Shown here: positions 16,337 through 26,519 of the stretch, one piece after another | Numbering within the stretch: the stretch's first letter is position 1 | Layout: each line of letters opens with the position of its first letter | Notes under the pieces: generated by a model | Told to the model about the DNA's origin: nothing | Seen by the model: only the letters and a program-made list of their open reading frames with translations | The model's database searches: none | Program-made: the position numbers and the translations under genes | Assembly (NCBI RefSeq): GCF_000378185.1 | Contig: NZ_KB899386.1 | Span: 1 to 64,000 of the forward strand | DNA: 64,000 nucleotides | Direction of reading: 5' to 3' | Source of the DNA: Salinimonas chungwhensis DSM 16280 | Lineage (GTDB): Bacteria; Pseudomonadota; Gammaproteobacteria; Enterobacterales; Alteromonadaceae

Positions 16337-18496
16337 ATGAAATACATTGTAATGATTTGCGTTTTGCTGGTATCCGTAAGCAGTCTTGCTTCCTCAATTA
16401 TTGAGGGGGAAGACGGCTACAGACTTTGGCTGAAGTATGACCCGATAACGTCGGCCAGTTTAAAAAAGAAATACACTCAGCAGGTGGGCCGCTTTCACGT
16501 GACTGGTGACACGGAGACCATGCAGGTTGTGCGCGATGAACTTAATTATGCACTTAACGGCATGCTCACAGATGCTACTGTGGTGAGCCAGAAACAAGCT
16601 GGTTTGCTGGTTGTCGCCGGTGACCAGGCGAGTAGTTTAGCTGCCAGTAACAGCCTGGATTTGAAGTCTGTTGGTGATGAAGGCTATGTGATACATCAGA
16701 CAAATGACGGTGATGCTTCGCAGATACTGGTTCTGGCCAATACCGATGTCGGTGCGCTCTACGGTACGTACCGCTTGCTACGCCAGCTGCAGACTCATCA
16801 GCCGCTGGATGGTTTGTCAGTATCCTCATCGCCAGATATTGACTTGCGCGTGCTGAATCACTGGGACAATCTTGATCGCCACGTGGAACGCGGTTATGCA
16901 GGCCAGTCAATCTGGGACTGGCACAAATTACCGGATTATCGGTATCAACGTTATATCGATTATGCGCGGGCCAATGCCTCCATCGGTATTAATGGCACGG
17001 TGCTTAACAATGTCAACGCTGATCCACTTATTCTCACACCTCACTATCTGACCAAAGTTAAAGCGCTGGCAGACATGTTCCGCCCTTATGGCATTAAAGT
17101 TTACCTGTCAGTGAAATTCAGCTCCCCACAGCTTATCGGCGACCTGGATACATCTGATCCCCTCGACCCAGAAGTTCGGCAGTGGTGGAAAGACAAGGTT
17201 GCAGATGTTTATCAACAGATCCCTGACTTTGGTGGCTTTCTGGTAAAAGCAAACTCAGAAGGGCAGCCAGGGCCTGGCGATTTCGGGCGCACCCATGCTG
17301 AAGGCGCCAACATGCTGGCCAGTGCGCTGGCGCCTCACGGCGGAACCGTCATGTGGCGGGCATTTGTGTATGCCAACGAAAAGAACGAGGAACGTTCCAA
17401 ACAGGCATATTCTGAATTTAAGCCATTGGATGGAAAGTTTAAGGACAACGTGCTGGTTCAGGTGAAAAATGGTCCCATCGATTTTCAGCCCAGAGAACCC
17501 TTTAGTCCGCTATTTGGGGCGATGCCCGACACCCCGTTGATGATGGAATTCCAAATCACAATGGAATACCTGGGGTTCAGCACGCATTTTGTCTATCTGG
17601 GGTCGATGTATGAAGAGGTCCTCCAGTCGGATACTTATGCTCGTGGGGAAGGCTCAACGGTGGCCAAAGTGATAGACGGCGATCTCTTTAACCATAATGT
17701 CACAGGCATGGCTGGCGTAGCTAATATTGGCACCGACCGCAACTGGACAGGACACATTATTCTACAGTCCAACTGGTATGTATTCGGTCGCATGGCCTGG
17801 GATCCGCAGGTTTCAGCCAAAACCGTGGCAGATGACTGGATTCGGATGACGTTAAGTAACGATGACAAGGTTGTGGCCAGCGTATCCGACATGATGATGA
17901 AGAGTCATGAAGTCACCGTGAATACGATGACGCCACTGGGGCTCCATCATATCATGGGCGCGGGTCATCATTATGGCCCGGCACCGTGGGTTGATTCACT
18001 GGGTCGTGCCGACTGGAACTCAGTGTATTATCACCGTGCAGCAAAAGACGGTATCGGTTTCGATCGCTCTGAATCAGGGGTAAATGCGGTAGAACAGTAC
18101 TTTTCACCTTTGAAAGAACAATTGTCTGACCCTGCCACCACCCCGGAAAAATACCTACTGTGGTTCCATCATCTGCCGTGGGATTATGAAGTCAAATCAT
18201 CAGGCCGTACCCTTTGGAATGAGCTAGTCCACCGATACTATCAGGGTGCCGCTGACGTAGAGGAAATGGCCGACACCTGGGATAGCCTGGAAGGCAAATT
18301 GGATCCGCTACAGTTTCATCAGGTCCAGATGGCAATGGATATTCACGAAAAAGAAGCAATTTGGTGGCGCAATGCCTGTGTGCTTTATTTCCAGCAGTTT
18401 TCCGGGCAACCCATTCCTGAAACGTTACCTAAACCTGAAAAATCGTTAGCGGATTATCAAAAAATGTCGTTTCCCCATGCACCGGGTCAGGGCTAA
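16337..18496 (+). CDS. GH67 alpha-glucuronidase, exported
   Basis: The 719-residue enzyme is a full-length GH67 alpha-glucuronidase, which removes (4-O-methyl)glucuronic acid from the non-reducing end of xylo-oligosaccharides. Family landmarks include LNHWDNLDRHVERGYAG, the general-acid glutamate in ANSEGQPGPGD, an aspartate in NGPIDFQPREP and a glutamate in MMEFQITMEYLG, which correspond to the catalytic set of the family. Start ATG 16337 is preferred over GTG 16331 because GAGAGG lies 6 bp upstream of it. The first 20 residues form a signal peptide (IVMICVLLVSVSSLASS), so the enzyme probably works in the periplasm or at the membrane, not in the cytoplasm. It follows the receptor by 56 bp. 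Confidence 0.93.
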   Translation: MKYIVMICVLLVSVSSLASSIIEGEDGYRLWLKYDPITSASLKKKYTQQVGRFHVTGDTETMQVVRDELNYALNGMLTDATVVSQKQAGLLVVAGDQASSLAASNSLDLKSVGDEGYVIHQTNDGDASQILVLANTDVGALYGTYRLLRQLQTHQPLDGLSVSSSPDIDLRVLNHWDNLDRHVERGYAGQSIWDWHKLPDYRYQRYIDYARANASIGINGTVLNNVNADPLILTPHYLTKVKALADMFRPYGIKVYLSVKFSSPQLIGDLDTSDPLDPEVRQWWKDKVADVYQQIPDFGGFLVKANSEGQPGPGDFGRTHAEGANMLASALAPHGGTVMWRAFVYANEKNEERSKQAYSEFKPLDGKFKDNVLVQVKNGPIDFQPREPFSPLFGAMPDTPLMMEFQITMEYLGFSTHFVYLGSMYEEVLQSDTYARGEGSTVAKVIDGDLFNHNVTGMAGVANIGTDRNWTGHIILQSNWYVFGRMAWDPQVSAKTVADDWIRMTLSNDDKVVASVSDMMMKSHEVTVNTMTPLGLHHIMGAGHHYGPAPWVDSLGRADWNSVYYHRAAKDGIGFDRSESGVNAVEQYFSPLKEQLSDPATTPEKYLLWFHHLPWDYEVKSSGRTLWNELVHRYYQGAADVEEMADTWDSLEGKLDPLQFHQVQMAMDIHEKEAIWWRNACVLYFQQFSGQPIPETLPKPEKSLADYQKMSFPHAPGQG

Positions 18497-18508
18497 TGTG
18501 GGTGCATT

Positions 18509-19552
18509 ATGTTCCTGACTTTTATTTTTGCCCGTGCATTAAAAAGCAGCAAAAGCGTGTTGTGTAGGCGCACGCCGCTTTTCTGCATAATCCTGCTTGC
18601 GCAATTGCTGGTAACAACACCGGCCATTGCCGGGCAGACCCTGAATGTCATTACTTCCTTAAGTAGCAATGACCCCATGTACGAGGGGTTAGTTAAATTT
18701 AAGCAAGAAGTTGAAACCGCCTCTGACGGGCAGCTTGCCATTCGCATTTTTGTTGGCTCACAGTTAGGTAACGACAGCGATATGCTGGAACAGGCCATGC
18801 TGGGGGCGAATGTCGCGGTGCTTGCCGATGGCGGCCGTCTCGCGGTGTATCAGAATGAACTTGGCATACTTGGCGCACCTTATCTAATAGATAATTACGG
18901 GCAACTTAGTCAGTTTACCCAGTCTTCGCTTTTTGAATCATGGGCCGAAGCACTTGCGCAGCGTGAAGGCCTGCATATATTTTCGTTCAACTGGTGGCAG
19001 GGCGCCCGCCATCTGCTGACCCAAAAACCGGTTTCCGGTCCAGCAGATTTGCAAGGTATCAGAATGCGCACTATTGGTGCGCCCGTGTGGATTGAAACCA
19101 TCGAGGCGATGGGCGCGACACCTACGCCGCTCGCCTGGGCTGAAGTTTACAGTGGGCTGCAGCAACGGGTTATCGATGCCGCTGAAGCACAGTACACAGG
19201 CATGTGGGGCGCGCGCTTATATGAGGTCATCACCCATGTCACCAAAACCGGGCATATTCAGCTTATCTCCGGCCTGGTAGGCAGCGAGCGTTGGTATCAG
19301 TCGCTGAGCCCGCAGTTGCAGAAAATTGTCACCCAGGCGGCAATTGCGTCTGGAGACTACGCCTCTGAAAAGGTGCGCAAGGCGGAGCGCACTATTGAAC
19401 AGAAACTGAAAGCCCAGGGTGTTGTAATCACGACGCCCGACACCACGCCATTCAGACAGGCCACGCGTCAGGTATATGAAAACCTGGGCTATGCCTCGTT
19501 GTACACAAAAATACAAACCCTGTTGGGTGAGGCCGATGATGCAAACGATTAA
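18509..19552 (+). CDS. dctP: TRAP transporter substrate-binding protein (DctP family)
   Basis: The 347-residue periplasmic binding protein starts 12 bp after the GH67 gene. It has an N-terminal hydrophobic signal (about residues 24-41, cut after AIAG), the DctP fold and the conserved carboxylate-binding arginine region LQGIRMRTIGAPVW. It should capture a carboxylated sugar in the periplasm and hand it to the DctQM permease. With GH67 and the glucuronate pathway around it, glucuronate or an aldouronic acid is the expected ligand. The extended N-terminus before the signal core suggests the true start could be internal, but no better RBS is visible. Confidence 0.9.
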   Translation: MFLTFIFARALKSSKSVLCRRTPLFCIILLAQLLVTTPAIAGQTLNVITSLSSNDPMYEGLVKFKQEVETASDGQLAIRIFVGSQLGNDSDMLEQAMLGANVAVLADGGRLAVYQNELGILGAPYLIDNYGQLSQFTQSSLFESWAEALAQREGLHIFSFNWWQGARHLLTQKPVSGPADLQGIRMRTIGAPVWIETIEAMGATPTPLAWAEVYSGLQQRVIDAAEAQYTGMWGARLYEVITHVTKTGHIQLISGLVGSERWYQSLSPQLQKIVTQAAIASGDYASEKVRKAERTIEQKLKAQGVVITTPDTTPFRQATRQVYENLGYASLYTKIQTLLGEADDAND

Positions 19553-20006
19553 TCGCATTGAGCGGATGCTCTGTGTTTGGCTGTTGAGTGCGATCGTGGG
19601 CCTGGTTTTTATCGCAGCTATTATGCGAACCTTGGGTTATCCGATTATCTGGTCTGTGGATATGGCGCAGCTATTGTTTGCCTGGCTCACAATGCTTGCC
19701 GCTAACCAGACATTTCACCACGGCCAACATGCCAGTGTGGATATACTTACCCGGCGGCTCTCTGCTTCAGCCAAAGAAATTCTGTTCACCGGTTTCGATA
19801 TTTTAATGGTGGGCGTGCTGATCGTTCTACTGTGGTTTGGTATTGAGCTGTTTATGGCTAACCCTCAGCGCACACTGGGAAGTACCACCATTGCTTATCG
19901 CTGGGTCACACTGTCAGTGCCGGTTGGTGCAGGGCTTATGATTATCACCCTTACACACCGTGTGCTGAGTCGTCATCATCGGGAAAAACAGGAGGCAGGG
20001 CTATGA
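19536..20006 (+). CDS. dctQ: TRAP transporter small permease subunit
   Basis: The 156-residue protein has four hydrophobic helices and the DctQ family signature around WSVDMAQLLFAWLTMLAAN and FHHGQHASVDI. Start ATG 19536 is chosen because it has GTGAGG upstream; it overlaps the end of dctP by 17 bp, and an ATG lies immediately after at 19539. The subunit links the binding protein to the large permease. It overlaps the next gene by 4 bp (ATGA), which indicates translational coupling. Confidence 0.9.
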   Translation: MMQTINRIERMLCVWLLSAIVGLVFIAAIMRTLGYPIIWSVDMAQLLFAWLTMLAANQTFHHGQHASVDILTRRLSASAKEILFTGFDILMVGVLIVLLWFGIELFMANPQRTLGSTTIAYRWVTLSVPVGAGLMIITLTHRVLSRHHREKQEAGL

Positions 20007-21280
20007 TCATGCTGGTACTTTTTCTCGGCTTTCTTTTGCTCGGTTTACCCCTTGCTTTTTGTCTGCTGATTGCCGGTATGAGCTATTTTATCAGCGCAGA
20101 TAGTTTGCCGCTGACCGTTGCCGTGCAGCGGTTAGTGGCCAGTAGTCAGAGTTTTCCGCTTCTGGCGGTGCCGTTCTTTATTCTTGCCGGTCACATTATG
20201 AATCATTCTGGCATTACCCAGCGGTTAATAAAATTCTCTAATCTGTTGGTGGCGTGGATAGCCGGTGGGCTGGCTCATGTGACGATTATTCTTAGTGCGC
20301 TGATGGGCGGCGTGTCTGGTTCGGCCATTGCCGATGCTGCCATGCAGGCCCGGGTTCTGGGTACACCCATGCAGGATTCAGGTCTGGGCAAAGGATTCAG
20401 CGCCGCTATCATCACAGTAAGTGCGCTTATTACTGCTTGTATTCCGCCCAGCATCGGCTTAATTCTTTACGGCTTTGTGGGCAATGTCTCCATCGGCAAA
20501 CTATTTATTGCCGGTATTGTGCCAGGCATTTTGCTGACGCTAACCCTGATGCTGACCGTTTTTTTTCAGGTGAAAAAGCATTATCCCGCGCAAGCTGAAG
20601 GCGAAACACGACCACAGCTGGGCAGTGTTTTTACCGCCATGAATGAGTGTAAATGGGCGCTGTTGTTCCCGGTTATTCTTATTGTCACTATTCGCTTCGG
20701 TATTTTTACCCCCTCTGAAGCGGGGGCGTTTGCAGTGGTTTACGCCATAGTGATTGGATTCTGGTGCTACCGGGAGCTATCCGTTCCACGTCTTTTAGAG
20801 TCGCTTAAACAGAGTGTGGATGATATTGGCATGATTATGCTCATCATTCTCAGTGCAGGTGTCGTTGGATATGTTGTTGCGTACCAGCAGCTGCCAGTGA
20901 CCCTGGCTCAGGCGGTCGCCGATCTTACGCAACAGCCCATACTGGTTATGCTGTTGTGTCTTCTCTTTTTGCTGGTGGTTGGCATGTTGATGGAAGGCAC
21001 GGTAATTGTTTTATTGTTAACCCCTATTCTTGTACCTGTTGTGCAGTCGGTGGGCATAGATCCCGTTCATTTCGGTGTGTTGATGATGATTATGGTGACC
21101 TTCGGGGGGACGACACCACCGGTGGGCATCGCAATGTATTCAGTGTGCAACATTATGCGCTGTCCCACAGACGAATATGTGAAAGCAGCCTGGCCATTTT
21201 TTGTGGCGGTATTAGGGTTAATCACCCTGATGGCTGTATTTCCTTCAATTGTTCTTTTTTTACCAGAGCTGGTTTATTAA
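20003..21280 (+). CDS. dctM: TRAP transporter large permease subunit
   Basis: This 425-residue inner-membrane protein has about 12 hydrophobic segments and the DctM motifs PFFILAGHIMNHSGI, SALMGGVSGSAIADAA and TACIPPSIGLILYG. It is the ion-coupled translocation channel of the TRAP system, driven by a sodium or proton gradient. It starts inside the end of dctQ (ATGA overlap) and is followed after 21 bp by the mannonate dehydratase gene, which ties uptake to intracellular uronate metabolism. Confidence 0.93.
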   Translation: MIMLVLFLGFLLLGLPLAFCLLIAGMSYFISADSLPLTVAVQRLVASSQSFPLLAVPFFILAGHIMNHSGITQRLIKFSNLLVAWIAGGLAHVTIILSALMGGVSGSAIADAAMQARVLGTPMQDSGLGKGFSAAIITVSALITACIPPSIGLILYGFVGNVSIGKLFIAGIVPGILLTLTLMLTVFFQVKKHYPAQAEGETRPQLGSVFTAMNECKWALLFPVILIVTIRFGIFTPSEAGAFAVVYAIVIGFWCYRELSVPRLLESLKQSVDDIGMIMLIILSAGVVGYVVAYQQLPVTLAQAVADLTQQPILVMLLCLLFLLVVGMLMEGTVIVLLLTPILVPVVQSVGIDPVHFGVLMMIMVTFGGTTPPVGIAMYSVCNIMRCPTDEYVKAAWPFFVAVLGLITLMAVFPSIVLFLPELVY

Positions 21281-21301
21281 CGCCGGACGGGGAGATAAAT
21301 A

Positions 21302-22510
21302 GTGAAAATTATCGGCGCAAAAGTGATTGTATGCTCTCCTGGGCGTAACTTTGTGACCTTGAAGATCATGACTGACGAAGGTGTGTATGGCGTGGGTGAT
21401 GCCACCCTGAATGGCCGTGAAAAATCGGTGGTCAGTTATTTAGAAGACTATATGATTCCAGCGCTAATCGGCAAGGATCCGCAGCGTATTGAGGATATCT
21501 GGCAATACTTCTATCGCGGAGCCTACTGGCGTCGCGGGCCTGTAGGCATGACTGCTCTTGCAGCAGTAGACGTGGCGCTATGGGACATTAAAGGAAAGAT
21601 TGCCGGGCAGCCTGTTTATCAATTGCTTGGCGGACGCAGCCGCGATCATATTATGACTTACACCCATGCCAACGGAAAGTGCAAGGCATCAACCCTTGAG
21701 GAGGTGGGAGAGGCTGTTGATGCGGGTTATAAAGCGGTGCGGATTCAGTCCGGTGTTCCGGGAATGGTAAGTACTTATGGAGTGGCAAAAGAAGGCCGCA
21801 AATACGAGCCGGCAGATGCAGACCTACCGTCTGAGAATGTCTGGTCGACAGAAAAGTATCTTAATTTTATGCCAGAATTATTTGATGCGGTTCGCAGCCA
21901 GTATGGCTACGATGTCCATCTGCTGCATGATGTACATCACAGGCTAACACCGATTGAGGCGGCAAGACTGGGTAAGAATCTGGAGCCATTTAGATTATTT
22001 TGGCTGGAAGATTGCGTGCCAGCTGAAAATCAGGAAAGCTTTAAGCTTATACGTCAGCACACCACCACGCCACTGGCAGTCGGTGAGGTATTTAACTCAA
22101 TTCATGACTGCCGGGAGCTTATTCAGAATCAGTACATTGATTACATTCGCTCAACAATTGTGCATGCCGGGGGCATAACCCAGGTTCGTCGCATCGCGGA
22201 CTTTGCTGCCTTGTATAACGTACGCACCGGCTTTCATGGTGCCACCGACTTATCGCCGGTTTGTCTGGGCGCTGCACTGCACTTCGACTACTGGGTACCC
22301 AATTTTGGTATTCAGGAACATATGCCCCACAGTGAGGAAATGGAGTCAGTATTTTCGTTTGATTACACCTTCGAAAAAGGTTTCTTTACCCCAGGTGAGA
22401 CGCCAGGTCACGGGGTGGATATTGACGAGAAGCTCGCTGCTAAGTACCCGTACAAACGGGCCGCATTGCCGGTTAATCGATTAGAAGATGGTACGCTCTG
22501 GAACTGGTAA
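21302..22510 (+). CDS. manD: D-mannonate dehydratase, enolase superfamily (ManD)
   Basis: The 402-residue protein starts at GTG 21302 and matches ManD almost end to end, including [36 protein letters not shown], the metal-binding/acid-base segment [23 protein letters not shown] and the C-terminal DGTLWNW, where the last Trp closes the active site. It dehydrates D-mannonate to 2-keto-3-deoxygluconate. It replaces the unrelated UxuA enzyme of enterobacteria. It is the last gene of the receptor-GH67-TRAP operon, while the flanking steps UxaC, UxuB and KdgK are on the opposite strand. Confidence 0.95.
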   Translation: MKIIGAKVIVCSPGRNFVTLKIMTDEGVYGVGDATLNGREKSVVSYLEDYMIPALIGKDPQRIEDIWQYFYRGAYWRRGPVGMTALAAVDVALWDIKGKIAGQPVYQLLGGRSRDHIMTYTHANGKCKASTLEEVGEAVDAGYKAVRIQSGVPGMVSTYGVAKEGRKYEPADADLPSENVWSTEKYLNFMPELFDAVRSQYGYDVHLLHDVHHRLTPIEAARLGKNLEPFRLFWLEDCVPAENQESFKLIRQHTTTPLAVGEVFNSIHDCRELIQNQYIDYIRSTIVHAGGITQVRRIADFAALYNVRTGFHGATDLSPVCLGAALHFDYWVPNFGIQEHMPHSEEMESVFSFDYTFEKGFFTPGETPGHGVDIDEKLAAKYPYKRAALPVNRLEDGTLWNW

Positions 22511-22566
22511 AGTAGGCTTATTACCGCTGTATAAAGCACGCAGCGGGTAAAATATAAAAATAAAGC

Positions 22567-22582
22567 GGTGCGCAAGCGCACC
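22567..22582 (-). terminator. Probable terminator of the VWA/PEP-CTERM gene
   Basis: GGTGCGC/GCGCACC with a 2-base AA gap forms a hairpin; on the minus strand it is followed by the T-rich GCTTTATTTTTA. It lies 17 bp after the stop codon. Confidence 0.55.
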
Positions 22583-22598
22583 ACTCAATCAAAATATT

Positions 22599-23480
22599 TT
22601 ATTTTCTTGAAAACGATCTGGCGAAAAAGCCTGCTATAGCTAAAGAAAAGATAGCCAGTGTTCCAGGTTCATTCACTGATACCTGGTTTTCTTCTATTTG
22701 TTCTCTTGTAACATCGACAAACGTCGATGAGAAAACGCTCGCAAAAGCAGCACCACCATTTCTGAAGTCATCTACGCCCCAGGATGAGCCCCCTGTAGCT
22801 AAAGCTAAATTTACGTAGTCTGGAATGGTAGAGCCATTTCCATATGTCGCATGCGCATTTTCGCACACATCATAACTATCCGTGGTAATCACATAACCGT
22901 TTCCTGTAGCATCCATTCCTGATGCAGAACGACCATCACCACACTGGTAACTAGCACCCACTAGCACGTTAAGTGTAATATCGTAAGCATTCAATTTTTC
23001 CAGAACGTCTTGATATTCAGAGGTTGTGAAGAATGGGTCACGATCCTCATCAGTGATAAGCATGATATTCTTTGTCGCTGAGTTTCTGAAATCATAATTA
23101 TCTATTGCAAACTCTAACGCTTCATATCCATCCTCGGTGCCGCCAGAGGTTACAAGATCTTTTGACGCTATATCAAACTCGCTCGCGCTACCCCATAACT
23201 CCCCACTTTCCATATACTGAGCGTGACCCATCTGACCGTTAGGGCCATAAGAATCACCATAGCCGACTAGTCCATAACGTGGATCGAAGATATCATTCCC
23301 GGCAGCTCGCAGTAGCTCATTATCTAACTGAGAAATCATGCCTCCAAGCCATGAATGCTCGTTTGACATAGACCCAGACTCATCAACAACTGTGATGATA
23401 TCTGTAACTATAGGAGAAGCGAAAGAGCTGAAAGATAAAGAAGTAGCAATTGCCAAAGCGCTGATTTTAATTTTTTTCAT
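22599..23480 (-). CDS. Exported VWA-domain protein with PEP-CTERM-type anchor
   Basis: The 293-residue protein has a signal peptide (MKKIKISALAIATSLSFSSF) and a von Willebrand A domain with a MIDAS metal site, DESGSMS at about residues 33-39. The C-terminus NEPGTLAIFSLAIAGFFARS has a degenerate PEP motif, a hydrophobic helix and basic residues (RKs), the layout of exosortase-sorted PEP-CTERM proteins. Such proteins are released or anchored outside the outer membrane after sorting. Four cysteines in the middle may form disulfides. No exosortase gene is in the window. It stands alone between two unrelated operons. Function unknown; adhesion or matrix binding is a guess. Confidence 0.8.
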   Translation of the reverse strand: MKKIKISALAIATSLSFSSFASPIVTDIITVVDESGSMSNEHSWLGGMISQLDNELLRAAGNDIFDPRYGLVGYGDSYGPNGQMGHAQYMESGELWGSASEFDIASKDLVTSGGTEDGYEALEFAIDNYDFRNSATKNIMLITDEDRDPFFTTSEYQDVLEKLNAYDITLNVLVGASYQCGDGRSASGMDATGNGYVITTDSYDVCENAHATYGNGSTIPDYVNLALATGGSSWGVDDFRNGGAAFASVFSSTFVDVTREQIEENQVSVNEPGTLAIFSLAIAGFFARSFSRK

Positions 23481-23821
23481 TTAATAAAACCTGTGTATTT
23501 TTTAATTCCATTTTAAGAGGGAAGTTAATCCCGGCGGCTTTAAAGCAAAATGCAGGCCACACAATAACTCTTTGATAGTTATAGATTTTAAATTTAATGG
23601 TATTGTACCTGTAAAGTTACTTGACGGTAATTACCACTAGCTTTTATCTGCAATTATTAATTTATATTCTGAAATTAAAAAATGGAATACATACAAAAAA
23701 TTTTGTTTTTTGTTCTGCATGCTTTTCGTACATTTTTTTGAATTGTAAGCTGGTGTTATTGAGTCAACTTTTTAATCGCATGAACCCGTGATTGGATTTC
23801 ACATTTAACACTGTTCGAAAC

Positions 23822-24473
23822 TTAGGAAACCGCATCATGCTCGTTAGGTGCATTTCTATCAATATCATTCATCTGCGCATTGGTATCGCCAACTAAGTCG
23901 GAGTTAGAGGTGTCCACATCCTCTATATCTTCTATGACATCGCTGGCTTTGGCTGCCAGAGTTCGAACCGTCGGTAACAACGCCAAATCCACGACCGGCC
24001 CCACCCACCCGGCTTCAACGGCAACATATAATGTCAGCAGATTTGTTTATTCGGTATGACTTAAAGCGATGCCCACAATATTGCAACTATCAGCTGCTTG
24101 TGCTGTTAACCTTTCGCTGCTTTCATGAGCTGTTGTCACTAGTTGAGAGATTGAATCTGAAATTTCCTGTGCAGCGGCTAATGAAGATATGGCTTCATCT
24201 GTATACTGTGAGGTGGTTACTGACTTATCTGTATTAAATTCCTGCCAAAATTTTTATATTGCTCAGAATTGATTAAAAAGGGCTTAAAGAATGCTCGGTG
24301 ATGCTTTTCAATAACTTATGTTTAAAAGTGCATGGTTCGCGTCCAGCACTGTGCCATCAAGTTCAAACGCAATCATGCCCATGTGCCAGAAAATAGCCAG
24401 GAAGTTTTCAGTTCGTTCTTACAGCTTTTCGCGGGGGACTGTGCGGCTTTTCACTTTTTTCTTAAAAAAGCAT
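23822..24473 (-). pseudogene. Decayed PAS-domain methyl-accepting chemotaxis protein
   Basis: No single frame is open, but three frames together read as a chemoreceptor. From ATG 24471-24473: FLRKK, then a PAS segment (MIAFELDGTVLDANHAL and LINSEQYKNFWQEF), then SLAAAQEISDSISQLVTTAHES of the signalling domain, then LYVAVEAG plus PTVRTLAAKASDVIEDIEDV, a damaged version of the MCP hairpin whose normal form is [12 protein letters not shown]...EVRTLA. Several indels and stops are present, so this is true decay rather than a single error. It belongs to the soluble or PAS-MCP type similar to BdlA/Aer. The region 23481-23821 before it shows no gene. Confidence 0.75.
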
Positions 24474-24900
24474 CAGTATCTCTCTTGGTACTTAAATTAA
24501 GCTATACCAGCCACTAGCGATGCATGATGCTGCAGTGAGTCACCTATTACTCATCTGTTTTGGTGAGGGTTTAGATTCCGGGTTAATTAGCCAAAAAAGA
24601 ATCAGTAAGCTATCCGCTCACTTTCCAGACAGATTATATTTATGTGAAATTAATTTTGAATTGTTACATATCTATTTCAGTTTAGAGTTGGCGATCATGA
24701 CTTTTAATGCAGTTTCTTGCTTTGCTTTAAGGTTTGTTTTATTTGTCAGGATGTCAATCTGTTATCTTTCTATTTCCAGTTAAATTAGATAGATAGCTTT
24801 TTTAATCTGGTCGGTGTTGCTCTGTGTCCTAAACTATATATCCTCTGAAGTATAAATTTTATTTGTAAGTGAAGCTGAAGTTCAACATAAGGGATTACAA
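24474..24900. other. Intergenic region upstream of pckA
   Basis: AT-rich, with one short open frame (24520-24783) lacking a family match or RBS. It should contain the pckA promoter. Nothing else is supported. Confidence 0.4.
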
Positions 24901-26466
24901 ATGACAGTAGCTAACGCGCCCGCGCCAACGACAGAGATCCCACCCTTAACTGATTTAACATCGGCAGAGCTGGTGGAAATCGCGCTTAAGCGCGGTGAGG
25001 GCAGGCTGGCGGCAAATGGGGCACTGGTGGTAGAGACGGGTGCGCGAACTGGCCGTTCCCCGGCTGACCGTTTCATAGTAAAAGAGCCCTCTACACAAGA
25101 CGACATTGACTGGGGAGCAGTTAATCGTCCTTTTGATGAAGGAAAGTTCAATGCATTATGGGGCCGTGTTGACAGCTATCTGTCAGAGCGCGAACACTTT
25201 CTCTCACATTTGCAAGTGGGCGCAGATGCCAACCACGCGCTGCCGCTGAAGGTACGCACAGAAACCGCCTGGCAACATATTTTTGCCCAAAATCTTTTTA
25301 TTCGTCCGGACATCTGGAATCCGAATGACGAAGCAGTATGGAAGGTGATGAATGTACCGGGCTTTTCCTGTGAGCCTGAGCGGGATGGCACAAACAGTGA
25401 TGGGGCGGTTATTATCAACTTTGCACAGAAAAAAGTCTTGCTGGTGGGAATGCGTTATGCCGGTGAAATGAAAAAGGCCATGTTTTCTGTGCAAAACTTT
25501 TTATTACCCGGACAGGAAGTTTTACCCATGCATTGCTCTGCCAATGTCGGTGAAGACGGCGATGTAGCGCTTTTCTTTGGATTGTCAGGAACGGGTAAAA
25601 CCACCTTATCAGCCGACCCGCAAAGATTTCTTATCGGCGATGATGAGCACGGCTGGGCCCCCGGCAGTGTGTTTAACATTGAAGGCGGCTGCTATGCTAA
25701 ATGCATCGATCTGTCACATCAAAACGAACCGGTAATCTGGGATGCAATTCGCTTCGGAACGATCCTGGAAAATGTTGTATTAAACGCTGCGCGCGAACCC
25801 GATTATACCGACACTTCGCTGACGCAGAACTCGCGAGCTGCCTATCCGTTGACCCATATTGAAAAACGGACAGCTGAAAATCGTGGCGGTGAGCCTCACT
25901 CTGTTGTGTTTTTAACCTGTGATGTCAGCGGTGTGTTGCCGCCGGTGGCAATTTTAAGCGAAGAGGCCGCGGCGTATCATTTTTTAAGCGGGTATACGGC
26001 GAAGGTCGGTTCTACAGAAATTGGCTCGGTTGCGGATGTGGAATCTACTTTTTCCACTTGTTTTGGTGCACCATTTTTTCCACGTCCAGCAGGCGTGTAT
26101 GCGGAGTTACTGAAAAAGCGGGTGCGTGAATTTGGTGCGAATGTGTATCTGGTCAACACCGGATGGACAGGAGGACCTTATGGTACGGGCACACGGTTTG
26201 ATATTCCAACCACCCGGGCGATCATCGATGCCATCGTAAACAAAAAGCTCGTCGGCGTGGAGACGGTTCATATTGACGGACTTAACCTGGATGTGCCAGT
26301 AAGCGTGCCAGGTATCGACGATACGCTACTGATCCCCAGAAATACCTGGCAAGACAAGCAGCAATACGATGAGTTCGCCGCTAGTCTTATTCGGGAGTTT
26401 AATAAGAACTTTGAAAAATATGCCGTGGATGAAAATATCGTATGGGCCGGACCCAGGCAAGAATAG
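24901..26466 (+). CDS. pckA: Phosphoenolpyruvate carboxykinase (ATP)
   Basis: The 521-residue enzyme converts oxaloacetate and ATP to phosphoenolpyruvate, CO2 and ADP, the entry step of gluconeogenesis, in the cytoplasm. The start ATG 24901 follows AAGGGATTACAA. It contains the ATP-PEPCK P-loop [16 protein letters not shown] (about residues 228-243), the substrate-binding [10 protein letters not shown] near the N-terminus and [12 protein letters not shown] toward the C-terminus. The length agrees with the ATP-dependent family and excludes the longer GTP type. It is monocistronic with a strong terminator directly after it. It fits growth on non-sugar carbon such as organic acids. Confidence 0.95.
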   Translation: MTVANAPAPTTEIPPLTDLTSAELVEIALKRGEGRLAANGALVVETGARTGRSPADRFIVKEPSTQDDIDWGAVNRPFDEGKFNALWGRVDSYLSEREHFLSHLQVGADANHALPLKVRTETAWQHIFAQNLFIRPDIWNPNDEAVWKVMNVPGFSCEPERDGTNSDGAVIINFAQKKVLLVGMRYAGEMKKAMFSVQNFLLPGQEVLPMHCSANVGEDGDVALFFGLSGTGKTTLSADPQRFLIGDDEHGWAPGSVFNIEGGCYAKCIDLSHQNEPVIWDAIRFGTILENVVLNAAREPDYTDTSLTQNSRAAYPLTHIEKRTAENRGGEPHSVVFLTCDVSGVLPPVAILSEEAAAYHFLSGYTAKVGSTEIGSVADVESTFSTCFGAPFFPRPAGVYAELLKKRVREFGANVYLVNTGWTGGPYGTGTRFDIPTTRAIIDAIVNKKLVGVETVHIDGLNLDVPVSVPGIDDTLLIPRNTWQDKQQYDEFAASLIREFNKNFEKYAVDENIVWAGPRQE

Positions 26467-26470
26467 AAAG

Positions 26471-26495
26471 AGCCCGCTGCAAGCGGGCTCTTTTT
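26471..26495 (+). terminator. Intrinsic terminator of pckA
   Basis: AGCCCGCT/AGCGGGCT (8-bp stem, 3-nt loop) followed by CTTTTT, four bases after the pckA stop. Confidence 0.9.
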
Positions 26496-26519
26496 GGGGT
26501 TTGTTGGTCAAAGATATTG

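Noticed and set aside
24520-24783. Open frame of 87 codons upstream of pckA
   Set aside because: No RBS, no family resemblance and low-complexity hydrophobic composition; likely chance.
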